From Sweltsa coloradensis (Eukaryota > Arthropoda > Insecta > Plecoptera > Chloroperlidae), in NCBI GenBank assembly GCA_024449915.1, contig JAMZAV010000295.1:496001-560000 (forward strand): a DNA stretch of 64,000 nt, given 5' to 3'. Positions 35,867-45,738 of the stretch are shown piece after piece. The notes under the pieces were generated by a model that saw only the letters and a program-made list of their open reading frames with translations, was not told the origin of the DNA and ran no database searches. Every line of letters starts with the position of its first letter. Within the stretch, counting starts at the first letter, position 1. Both the position numbers and the translations under genes were made by a program.

Positions 35867-36775
35867 AATATGAGTGCACTTGACGAGGGCCACAATGCAC
35901 TTGAAGTTTGTTTTTTTTGGAATGGGTTGGCGTAACCGATGAAAGTTAAGTAGGGAACTTTGTCGTCAATAAAACAAACCATTATTTTATATAACAAGTG
36001 TATTGGACTAAGCTTATAAATAAATTTTGAACGACAATTGCCTATATCAATGCTACCGCGCATTCAAATAAAGTCTACCGTGTGTATCCTACACTAACTG
36101 AAGCAAAGAAAGCGCGATTTGAAGACAAAAGGTATATGAAACGTAAACCGCTCATTACGTACGGATCAAATATAACATACTACAACTAATTCGTTTAGTA
36201 ATTTCGGTTCGGAGATAATATCAGTATCTTATCGACAGTATGTTACTACTTACTTGTAGTTGTACGCATTACATTCCTTCTAGACGCTAGCGCGAGTCAT
36301 TTTGTATTAGTGGATAGGGGCTGATGATTCTGTAAAATGCTTGGATAATATATTTTTATTCGTAGTAAACTGTTTCATAGGTATATGATATAATATACGC
36401 ATAATCGTTTATTCGAATCAGTTTATTACCTAATTTTTAAGAATACAGTGTACTTTAACTAATGTACGCGTACGTATCATTAAAATAAAACTTTGAAGCA
36501 ATAACAGAAGGCTAATGTAATAACTGATCAACTTGGCAGTATTTTATTCCCTCCACCCAATGTTTTAACATCACCTATGTATGATATAATTTCAACACAC
36601 TGTTTTGTATGGCACAGTAACAACTGTGTGTGTAAGTGTGTACCATGGATACTGTTATACTCTTCTTTTGCTTGTACTATATACACTAATAATCAATCAA
36701 ATATGTGAAATATTATTTTCATTAATTTTCATGTATCAATGCATTAATTTTAAATGTTTATATACAACTTGAATC
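35867..36775. other. AT-rich non-coding stretch
   Basis: No supported gene or repeat. Confidence 0.4.
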
Positions 36776-36783
36776 ATCAACAG

Positions 36784-37198
36784 CAGTGGCGTAGGAACCG
36801 GGGATGGGTCAGGGGGGGTTAATGCACCCTCCCAAGTAAGGGAGAGGAGGGGCAAAACTAACGTGAGATAAATATTAATCCCAGAATTTCAAAGTAATAT
36901 GCGCATACACATAAAATTGCGACAGTCCCTTGGTTAAACAAATATGTTTGCCTGAAATGGTTCGTCGTTACATACAAATCAGGTTGAAATTTACTAAAAT
37001 GGACCACTTCCGTTCTTTTTTTTAGTTTTTAGATCGCAGATAGTTGCTGTAAAAAATCATTTACAGAGTCCGAGTGCAGTTTAAAACATGACGATATAAC
37101 TCTAGTGGCTTTGCACCGAACCCCAGCTGCCGCCCACAAATTCTTCTAATAAATCCCCCCCCCCCCCCCTCCAACTTTAAAACGTTCCTACGCGCGTG
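36784..37198. mobile_element. hAT-type MITE 1 with 8-bp target duplication
   Basis: Left end CAGTGGCGTAGGAACC and right end CGTTCCTACGCGCGTG are inverted repeats. The flanks ATCAACAG (36776-36783) and ATCAAGAG (37199-37206) match at 7 of 8 positions. A CAG-type TIR with an 8-bp duplication is the hAT hallmark. At 415 bp it has no coding capacity. A C14-type run lies at 37156-37169 near the right end. Confidence 0.85.
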
Positions 37199-37206
37199 AT
37201 CAAGAG

Positions 37207-38829
37207 ATTGATAAATAATTAAATGATCATCGACCTTTAAAATTTGTTAGCGTTTTATTTATCCTCCTCTCCACATGATGTCCAGGGGAGCCGACTTCGT
37301 GGGTGCTCAGGGGCTGAAGAACCCCTCCAAATATTCTGATTTAAAAAAAAATCGGTCTATACAATAACAAAGTTTTGAGCTATCTACATTTACAAACACG
37401 TTCACAGACTAGTTAGTTTAGAGATTAGAGTTATTTTTGGTAAATCTTGCAAGTCTGGTGATAAATCGGATAATTCGGATTGTGACTCAGTTTGTTGAAA
37501 TTTTCCTGTGGCATTTTCTTGTTTTGAGAATAACAATCTACAACCATAAAATATACTAGTAGACATTTCCTGTGCATGCTTGAACAGAAACGGAAATTTA
37601 AATTTTTAATTTTTAATATATTATTATATTTTTCAATTGTAGAGAAACTAAATTGATTCAACTACATCAGTAACGGATACAGTGGGGGCAGTGCGTGTGG
37701 CGATTGTCATCCTCCACTCTCCCCTAATACGATTCCTGTTTTGATTGCGCAGCCAATAATTACCATTACCTATTGTGCCATTTTCGATTCTTTTACTTAT
37801 TATAAGCCATCTAAAGTTGTAAATTAGCAAATTTTCTCGCCTTCGGCGAAAAGGGGCAGTAACAACCATAGCTTTCAAGCATGCCCTGGTTTTTTTTAAA
37901 CGAACACGCTTCCCCTTAGATACCTAGGTCCTAGATAGTTTTCGTGATACAATTATATGGTCATGGAAATCTTGAAAATTAATTACACAGGCTAATTTCA
38001 TTACTACTGATATAATACAGTACACACAAAACAATGCAGCAAAAACGTTTTAGAAAATACCTGACGGGCACGGTGCAGTCTTCAAAAGGTTTGTGAAATA
38101 TTTCAGCACCCCTCGGATTTAGAAAACCTGGCGCCACCACCCGTAACACCGATTTACGATATCAACACTTTTTTCTATGGTATTGTTAGGTAAGTCTACA
38201 AATGACTATGCAATTGTGTATTCGACAAACTAGTTACTTCACGGAGATTGTGCCACAATAAGTGAAATAAATAAATAAATTAATAACCTTTTGTTTTGAA
38301 AAAAGTAGTCATATTTAATTTTGATTGCCCATAAAAAACTAACTATATCAACAACGTCGATCCAACAACAACAACACAATATTCTGAATAAACTCCTGTG
38401 AACGCAACGTTCGTCAATAGTTTCCAGTGACGACGAAAAATATGATCTCAGTCTCACCACTTCACACTACCGCGTACCGCCTAACGACAAGGGTCATACC
38501 AGCGTCGCAACGAGGCGTTGAGTTATTGCTAGTCCCCACCCTCCAGACTATCACAACTCGACTCATTTCCCCGCCTAGCTGAGGGAACTTCAACACCCCC
38601 CGCTCTACCCCGGATGCGAGATTTTTCGCGGTCTCATCTGAGAAGTTGGCGTCCGCCTTCAATGTCCTATTCCTTCTTAAAGAGATTTTGTTTTCTTTAT
38701 AGGTAGTTTTTTTTAAATTTCTTTTTAATTACATACAAATTTAGCTATAAAATTGATTGGCAGAAAGTCTTTATTTTAATGAAGATTAAAAAACAAATTG
38801 TTGTCGACATTTAGGATTTAACTGTTTAC
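37207..38829. other. Non-coding stretch
   Basis: No supported gene. Segment 38455-38660 is GC-rich and C-rich on the plus strand but has no recognisable frame. Confidence 0.4.
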
Positions 38830-39240
38830 TGCCCTTGCAAACATGTTCATGCATGCTCGAACTCTACGCCGTCCCTTATCAGACAAACTGGATGTTTAAT
38901 GGCGCAGCGAGCTCCGAGACTTTCTTAGATAAGATACTCTATATAAGATGCTGTTGTTCGGAGCTCTTTCTCGCGTATCCCTTGGGGAATAATTTCCAGA
39001 ATAGGCGTAGAGAGAAATAGGGGCAGAGAGGGAATAGCATCTCTCTTTTCAGCGTAGGCATTGTGATATAATTCTCGCGGAGCTGATTGGCGCTGTGTTG
39101 CGGGGGGGGGGGGAGGTTGCTATCGCCGCCGCGCTCGCTCCGTTTCCAAACCATTTGCCACTCATCTCATCTCATTCTCTCACGTGCGCCGCAGTATCGT
39201 AGACGCCGTGTCGGGTTAGATTACCGGCGGAGGCGGGAAT
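38830..39240. promoter_or_regulatory. CpG-rich segment with TATA and GATA motifs
   Basis: A CpG-dense patch in AT-rich surroundings. It holds TATATAAG (38940-38947), GATA-type sites (CTTATC near 38876, AGATAAG near 38928), GATTGGC (39084, inverted CCAAT-like), a G11 run and CACGTG (39181). It could be a promoter for a transcript starting near 38975, but no coding exon was recognised on either side. Confidence 0.25.
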
Positions 39241-39410
39241 AGAAATGAATACATGACAATATAGAAAACTGACACAAACCCACATGTAACTAATTTGACT
39301 ATCTTATGATATTTCAAGGTCAAAAACTATTTACTACTGTCATGAAATAAATTAATTAAAAAATTAAATAAATAATCGTCCAGTTTAAAATTTCCTTTGG
39401 TAAAAGTCGA

Positions 39411-39842
39411 AATATCTACATAAAAAAATCGAATGTATGTATGTATGTATGTATTTATGTATGTATGTATGTCTGCATGTTTGTCCTTATGCATTAATAC
39501 ACCCTTCATCCTATCTCCATGAAACTTGGCACATATATGTATTTTTTTCACGGGGAAAAGTTTCTATGCTATCCATTTTGTTGTAACTCCTCCACGTGGT
39601 GAACGGTGCCTGCAAAGAGTACATTCGTGTTCATATATATAGACTACTACACCATTCATCCGATCTCCATGAAACTTGGCACATATATTTATTTTGTCAC
39701 GGGGAAGGTTTTTATGTTATCCATTTTGTTGTTACTCCTTCACGTGGTGATCGGTGCCTGCAAAGAGGACTCACCAATGAATTGACTTCGACACCGTAAG
39801 GGTTCTGGCACACGTCGCAGCAACACGCGACGGGTTAACTAG
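39411..39842 (+). mobile_element. Helitron-type non-autonomous element with internal tandem duplication
   Basis: The 3' end has a 6-bp perfect stem (CGTCGC 39813-39818 / GCGACG 39827-39832, loop 8 nt), then GGTTAA and CTAG|T, the classical Helitron terminus. Inside, a segment of about 140 bp containing CTCCATGAAACTTGGCACAT and CACGTGGTG..CGGTGCCTGC is present twice in tandem (39491-39629 and 39642-39780). A (GTAT)n run is at 39433-39471. The 5' end is not defined. Confidence 0.6.
39433..39471. repeat. (GTAT)n microsatellite
   Basis: Nine to ten GTAT units with one GTATTTAT interruption. Confidence 0.9.
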
Positions 39843-39907
39843 TTAATGAAAAATAAAATATTGATAAAGATCAGTGTTGTGTCCAATAAACACGTACTTA
39901 AAAAATA

Positions 39908-40145
39908 AATTCGTGTTTAGAATCTATACCCACACAGTCACATAACTGACTTAAAATGGGGGACATTGGATTCAAAGCCAGACCAAGCCAACCCTGTAGG
40001 CGCCGACACCATCAACGTGCAAACAATGGCCAACTAGAGAGCGGCAAATTTAAGTAGGAAACACCGATCAATGAAGCTGGACTAGATTCTACTACCTGCT
40101 GACAGCTCCAGATTAAACAATGCCGATTCACAACAACAAACTTAG
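39908..40145 (-). repeat. SINE family B, antisense, 5'-truncated
   Basis: Starts with the inverse tail (CGTGTTTAGAATCTA, TAACTGACTTAAAATGGGGG) and CCAAGCCAACCCTGTAGGCG, continuing into diverged body. The tRNA head is missing, as expected for a 5'-truncated insertion. Confidence 0.75.
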
Positions 40146-40789
40146 AATTTATTAAGTAATTTATTTTGTTATACTATGTCAGAGTAAAAGTAAATAAAAA
40201 ACAATGACTAATAAATTAGTTTGAAAAATGGATTTTCGTTCTCTTGTTGGTATTGCTCATTTCGAATTTCCCGCCCAATTGTTTTCAAGATCTATGCAAG
40301 TAATCATATTTCCGTTATGTGTCGTAACTCGCGCAAGAGTATTTTAATCTTCCAGTTCATCTAAATATTTTCTTAAAATAAGTTCTTCCATTTTCGGAAG
40401 CAGTTTAAATGCCGAATATCGTTGGTTCTACAGAGCTGTCATGTGTTGTTATTTCCTAGCGCGGTGACAGTGCTGCCCTCCCTCGGCCGTGGCATTCTTA
40501 TCTGGAACCAACTATACCAGGTAACCCTGCAAGGTCTATACCCAGCACAGACGTTAAACACAACGACTAGAATAGCCGACTGATTGTCAAAGAGCTTCGT
40601 AAATGCATTTTGATTTAGTCGTAAAATAGTAGACATAAAACTAAATGGTTCTTTCATTCCCTTTTACGGCGCTGCTAGGTTAAAGTCGAGATTTAAAGAA
40701 CCGTTCTCGCTTTCAATGGAGAACAGACAACACATTGCTCACTTGGTTTAACGAATCATTTCGAAAAGGTTAAAACACTTTTGTTGAGA
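40146..40789. other. Non-coding stretch
   Basis: No supported gene or repeat. Confidence 0.4.
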
Positions 40790-41033
40790 TGCCTGCTTCA
40801 GGGTGAATTGCCCCTCTTCAGGTGACTAATTATCTGATACAGGGTCTCTTAGTTTTAGGAAAGTTGGGAAAGGAAAGTCGTAGGGCTGTTTAAGAGGACT
40901 CAATCTCTTTCATCAATTCACATTAGCGACTGAGAAAACCTAAAAAGAACTTCAGTCAGTAATACCGGTCTCAACGGGATTCGAACCCGAGACCTCCTGA
41001 ATTAGTGTCTCGAGCGCACCAACACTGTGTCGC
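40790..41033 (-). repeat. SINE family A, copy 3 (full length)
   Basis: On the minus strand the head reads GCGACACAGTGTTGGTGCGC (A-box region) and CGGGTTCGAATCCCG, a perfect B box. GAGACCGGTATTACTGACTG and the ATGTGAATTGATGAAAGAGA-like core follow, ending with the family CACCTGAAGAGG segment at the left edge. Confidence 0.85.
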
Positions 41034-41805
41034 TAAAAGATTAAGAAAAAAATTGAAGTGTATGGAAAGGATCTATACTCTGCCTCCCACAACCCGCAGT
41101 ATTTTGGTCGAACCCCTTCCAAATTAGAAAGTGCCAATTAACCATAATTTCTTTGCGCTGATTATATTCTTTTGGAAACGCAAGAGAGGCAATTAAAAAG
41201 AAATTAAATTTAAAATGCGTCAAAAACGGAATACATTCATACGACGCAAAATTGTAAAACTCTAGCTTCAACGCTTGTTGTATATCTACGAGTATGCCCT
41301 GCTCTCCGAAACACTCTTTAGAAAGATAAAGCTGTATTCACGCACCTGCAGAGATTCTCCATTATCTTAAAGTCTGATTTAAAGCCTCTTTCTCCCCTAC
41401 AAGCAAAAATAAATTTGCCACGTGCCTAGTATATTGAACTGGAATTTTTAAAGTAAAATCTATACGGCAACATGGCTTTTAACCTACTGCTTGACCCTAT
41501 CATCACTTCAACAAACGCCTCAGAAGTTTATACTCATTCATGGTTGAATGAATTTATTCAACCATAACTCAACTCAACCTCTCAACCATAACTCGAACCT
41601 AAAAAAGGGGAAATATATGTTCTTTTGTATTTTGGAACAAAATTGTATAGCTTTAGAATCGACGTATATTTCTGTTGTTGTAATCATTTGTCGACAACCG
41701 CTAACGCTTGAACGAAAACCGATAACAGACAATAATTTTCCCAAGATTTAGCCACTACTTTCAGTCAGCCGTCAAACTTGGTGTGTCCATCAACAAATTA
41801 CAAAT
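41034..41805. other. Non-coding stretch
   Basis: No supported gene. Two short (AACCATAACTC) repeats lie near 41560-41595. Confidence 0.4.
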
Positions 41806-41856
41806 GACTATTTTCTTTAAGCAATATCCAATCAATCAATCGACTATTTTCTTAAG
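41806..41856. repeat. 20-bp SINE-tail insertion flanked by target duplication
   Basis: GACTATTTTCTTTAAG (41806-41821) and GACTATTTTCTTAAG (41842-41856) flank CAATATCCAATCAATCAATC (41822-41841). The insert equals the terminal tail of the SINEs ending at 3331 and 51780. It looks like a reverse-transcription event that copied only the tail. Confidence 0.7.
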
Positions 41857-42357
41857 TTGGAAGTCAGAAGCACAAAATAATATCTTTAGAACAAAATTAT
41901 AATAATACTCAATATTTATTTTCAATAATGTCAAGGTTGAGTGGTGTTCTTCACACCGATATCTAGGGCACAAAACAATTTTGTACCAAAATTGCCGGGC
42001 TCAGCGTTTCTTCATCGTCATCTTAATCGTAATCATAATATAATAATTAAATCATATTTTTTTAAAGATATAATATCTCGTATTTATATTCTTACGTTTG
42101 CTCGAACAGCAGCATAAGTATGTAGTTCTCTATGTGGTTTTAGTTGAATTGGATAAGGTACGTCACGGGTAAAATATGTTAATGAAGTATCAAGACCCGC
42201 GGAGGAAATTAGCCCATATAGTTCGGTTAGCTTAGTGACATATATTCGAATGCATAATCGGAGACATTAACGTCTAACGTCGGAACAGAAATCCCCGTTA
42301 ATTCCGTGTCCTATAAAATTACTTCCTAGCGACGTTGGAGATTACGTGGTGTGCCTG

Positions 42358-42983
42358 AATACAATCTAAAGTGTATATATCCTTGAGATACAAAGTGACC
42401 ATCCGCGGACGAGACCGGGATCGGTCATCCCGTCTATTGTCTGCATTTTTCCCTTCCCACCTTTTTTTGGCGTGACCGAATTTGGGAGCGAACATGGGTT
42501 TATTTCTACCTGCCTCCGCACATTTCAAATCTATTGTGATAAAAATAATTTATTCAGCGAAATATTTTTTTTATAATTGCATGTATTTAATAACGTGGTT
42601 CAAATGTGTAGCTTGAGTTATGAAATGCTGTTTTTTCCCTAGTGTCTACGATCAAAACTGACTGAAATATAAAAATATTAACAAAAGAAGCATTATCCGT
42701 AACTCAGTCAGTTTTTATCGTAGAATTTCGTCCAAAAAAATGACATTCAAGACGCACGCTTAATATTTTAACAACGTTATTAGATATTTGCAATTAAACA
42801 AAAAAATATCAATGATAAATAGAACAGGAAGAGAATACAGCAGGTATAAAACCCTCAGCTTCTAGGATGGTCTATTTTACGACTTCACGCGACAACCCTT
42901 AGCAGCTGCCTCATACCCATACCCGACGCGTCCGTCGATGGTCACTTTGTATCTCAAGGATGAATAAACTTTAGCTTGTATTG
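42358..42983. mobile_element. Inverted-repeat-bounded element of about 625 bp
   Basis: The left arm 42358-42411 (containing TCCTTGAGATACAAAGTGAC) and the right arm 42929-42983 (containing GTCACTTTGTATCTCAAGGA) are inverted repeats over about 54 bp; the inner 33 bp are almost perfect. Inside, a second hairpin is formed by CTACGATCAAAACTGACTGA (42647-42666) and TCAGTCAGTTTTTATCGTAG near 42704-42723. No coding frame. The class is not clear. Confidence 0.6.
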
Positions 42984-43132
42984 CGTGTTGCGTATTGCGT
43001 ATATTGCGTGTATAATAGTATTGCGCTCGAGGTTTGAACACTCAGCCTTTTGGTGGTGTAGGGGAGATTGTGCGTCTCACCGCTAGAGTGAAATTCAGCT
43101 TAAAAGATTGCGGAAGTGGATGCTATGCTTAA

Positions 43133-43706
43133 ACTAGGAAAACGCTAAAGTCCCGCCGCGTTGATGGATGAGCTTTTTTTAAGTTTTTGGTTTGCGTGGG
43201 ATATCTTTACTTTTGCAAGTGCTTTGTTTTGCTGCCTACGCATTGTAGGTGATTGTTGTCAAGTTTCTATTGTTACCTGTCAATTGGTATTATTTACCGT
43301 AAAAACTTATATTTAAAGCTTTATTTCTATGGATTCTGGCTAAATTTTTCAACTTTTTCTTTCAAAAGGTACTACATCACCATAACCTTAATGTCCATGT
43401 ATAATATGAACGTTGTAGCCCCACCCGTTTGGCCAGAATCGGCCCAAGTGGCACGAAAATATCGCACTAAAAATCGAAAAAAATCGTAAAAGTACGATAT
43501 TCATGAGAAATATTTCTTCGATTGTACCCAAAAACAATACACCTCTAAGTTCAGAGATTTCGAAGGTCCTCTCCAATTTTCATCAAGATCGGATATGCCG
43601 TTTGCCCGGTAGAGAGCGAACAAACAGAAAAAAAAAGAAAAAAAAAACACCCGAGCTAAATTTTTTGGGGGTCAGTGAAATTGAAGTCTTCGCTTCGCTC
43701 ATCCAA
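43133..43706 (-). mobile_element. HINE-like element, subfamily II, copy 2
   Basis: Left edge ACTAGGAAAACGCTAAAGTC, then CCGCGTTGATGGATGAGC (element 3' end). Right edge CTTCGCTTCGCTCATCCAA (element 5' end). It carries a single copy of the core module. Its 5' end faces the 5' end of the next copy across 16 bp. Confidence 0.9.
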
Positions 43707-43722
43707 TAATAAAAATTAGTAT

Positions 43723-44320
43723 TTGGATGAGCGTAGCGAAGATTTCATTTCACTACACTGGAAAAAAAATCCGAAATGTTTTGTTTTTTTTTCTTTCTTT
43801 TTGTATTTTTGGCTGTTTGTTAACACGATTCCGGCTAAACCAATACTACAATTTCGATGAAATTTTATGGGGGCCTTCGAAATCTCTGAACTTAGAAATG
43901 CCACGTTTTTGAGCGCAATCGAAAAATTATGTCTAATGAAAATCCGCAAATTTTACGATTTTTTTCGATTTTTAAAAAAGTTCTTCGACTTATAACATCT
44001 ACATGCTTAATCCGATTTTAATGATTTTTTTACAGAACCTTAATTTTATGAATTAGGATATTCGTGTGAAATTTGAGAACAATCGAAAAATTATTTGTTA
44101 TGAACATAGCAATTTTACGATTTTTTTCTTTTTTTAAAATTACGATTAAGAAAAAATAAAAGAATAAAGTTAATTTTTTATTTAATTTAATTTAATTTAA
44201 AAAAAATCGACTTAGTAATAAATTTTTCACAAAACAAAAGAAAATCTGCATAACACATGGCAGGTCAATGCACCAATTACGCTCATCCAACAACGCGGCG
44301 GGACTTAAGCGTTTTCCTAG
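43723..44320 (+). mobile_element. HINE-like element, subfamily I, copy 4
   Basis: Starts TTGGATGAGCGTAGCGAAG with no extra GAGCGTAGC unit; ends ACGCTCATCCAACAACGCGG, GGGACTTAAGCGTTTTCCTAG|T. The interior is shorter than in copies 2 and 3, with fewer tandem modules. Confidence 0.9.
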
Positions 44321-45363
44321 TTTAATATCTCCTCTTGTAGACTTAGATTTTTACGAGTTTTTTAAACAAGTTTTGGGGCAATGCCAAGTGTGGATCGTTA
44401 TTCATTTTAATTAACTTAATTAACTCATTCTTCATCCCCCCCCTCAAAAAAGCAACTTTTTATCTGTTAGTTAAGGACTTGTTCTAAAAAAGGTACGCAT
44501 TTCGTTTTTTTATACGATTTTAAAATAATATACATTTTGTTTCGAGTTTGGTTCAGTGACTAGTTAAAATAAAAAATACGATTTTTTTTTTGGGGGGGGC
44601 GTTAGCGGGGGGGGGGCGGGGGGGGTATGTGGCGGGAGTTAATTAAAAAGTAATCCCGGTACGCACTTTGCGTTACCCCAAAGTTTGATATGAAAACAAT
44701 TCGTAAATATCCTTGGTCTACAAGAGGAGATATTACGATACCACTTAACATGGCAGAATCCACTTCCACAGAGAGACTCTTTAACACTTTGAAGGAGGTT
44801 TACATTTTATAATACTCTGCGTAACGTTCATAAAGATGGGTTTCTAGAGCAGAAACCAATTTAAAATGTCGGTCGATTCCCCCTTTGTTTAATCTTTGTG
44901 CTGTACTTGTTTCTTGTTTGGTTGTGTTTCAAACCACCGTTATGAAAATAGCCTAATAGATTATGTTTCAGGAATGTAATCTCTTGGTTATAGATGAAGC
45001 TCTTTGTATTCAAGACTTAGCACGGTTGGATGAGCTCTACCAACTTTGTGTACACCATTTTAAAATCTCTTGATCGCTTAATCGGGCGCTAATTTCCGTT
45101 TACATTCTTGATCTTTAGCTATATCAAGCAGAATTGATTGCAGCTAAGATATTTACCGATTTAAATAGTCTAGTAACAAATGAAATTAACATCATTATAT
45201 AAAATAAAAAATAACATAATATAAATCAAATTTATACAGTTAGCCGTTCAATTTTGTAATGTTATATTCAGGTATATTTTGATTGTGATAGTTTGTGATT
45301 TGCCACACTTTTCACTTGTAATCAATAATCAATGAATTAATATAAATTATAAAGTGATTCCAG
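44321..45363. other. Non-coding stretch with G-runs
   Basis: A 20-bp perfect inverted repeat TAATATCTCCTCTTGTAGAC (44323-44342) / GTCTACAAGAGGAGATATTA (44717-44736) brackets a segment with long G-runs at 44591-44626. A possible hAT transposase remnant is listed separately. Confidence 0.45.
44698..44811 (+). pseudogene. Possible hAT transposase C-terminal remnant
   Basis: A short frame reads ...ITIPLNMAESTSTERLFNTL..., which resembles the hAT dimerisation motif (IP..SxxxERxFSxL). It stops after 38 codons; a shifted frame just downstream reads LRNVHKDGF. The match is short and could be chance. Confidence 0.3.
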
Positions 45364-45516
45364 TTTTATTTTTTTTTTTTTTTATTTTTTTTTTTTTTTT
45401 ATTGTCATAGAACATAGAACATACATGACTCATACACCATAGCAAAATTGTACAAATAAATAATTAATGTTACATAGGCCTACAGAAATAAATCTAACAA
45501 GAATATAATCAAAAAA

Positions 45517-45548
45517 CCCACAAAGCCTGAAAAAGGCTTAACTGTGGG
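45517..45548 (-). other. LINE 3'-UTR stem-loop
   Basis: On the element strand CCCACA-GTT-AAGCCT pairs with AGGCTT-TGTGGG around loop TTTTC: two 6-bp stems with a 3-nt bulge. Stem-loops near the LINE 3' end are recognised by the element's reverse transcriptase in several LINE clades. Confidence 0.7.
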
Positions 45549-45738
45549 GTAAAGACAATTAATAAATTATTTAAGATGGTGACAATACAGAGAACGGAAC
45601 ATATAACCAAAATAAACATGAAAAACATGTATGTATAAATACTTTGGTTGCATGACATATTCAGTTAATTTGTGAAATCCAAAAAATTACAGAAAAAGAA
45701 CAAAGAGCTTAGAAAAATAAATAAATCGGAAAACATTG

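Noticed and set aside
40955..41030. A functional tRNA gene with perfect B box
   Set aside because: It is the head of a SINE family A copy that continues into the family body; the anticodon arm does not form.
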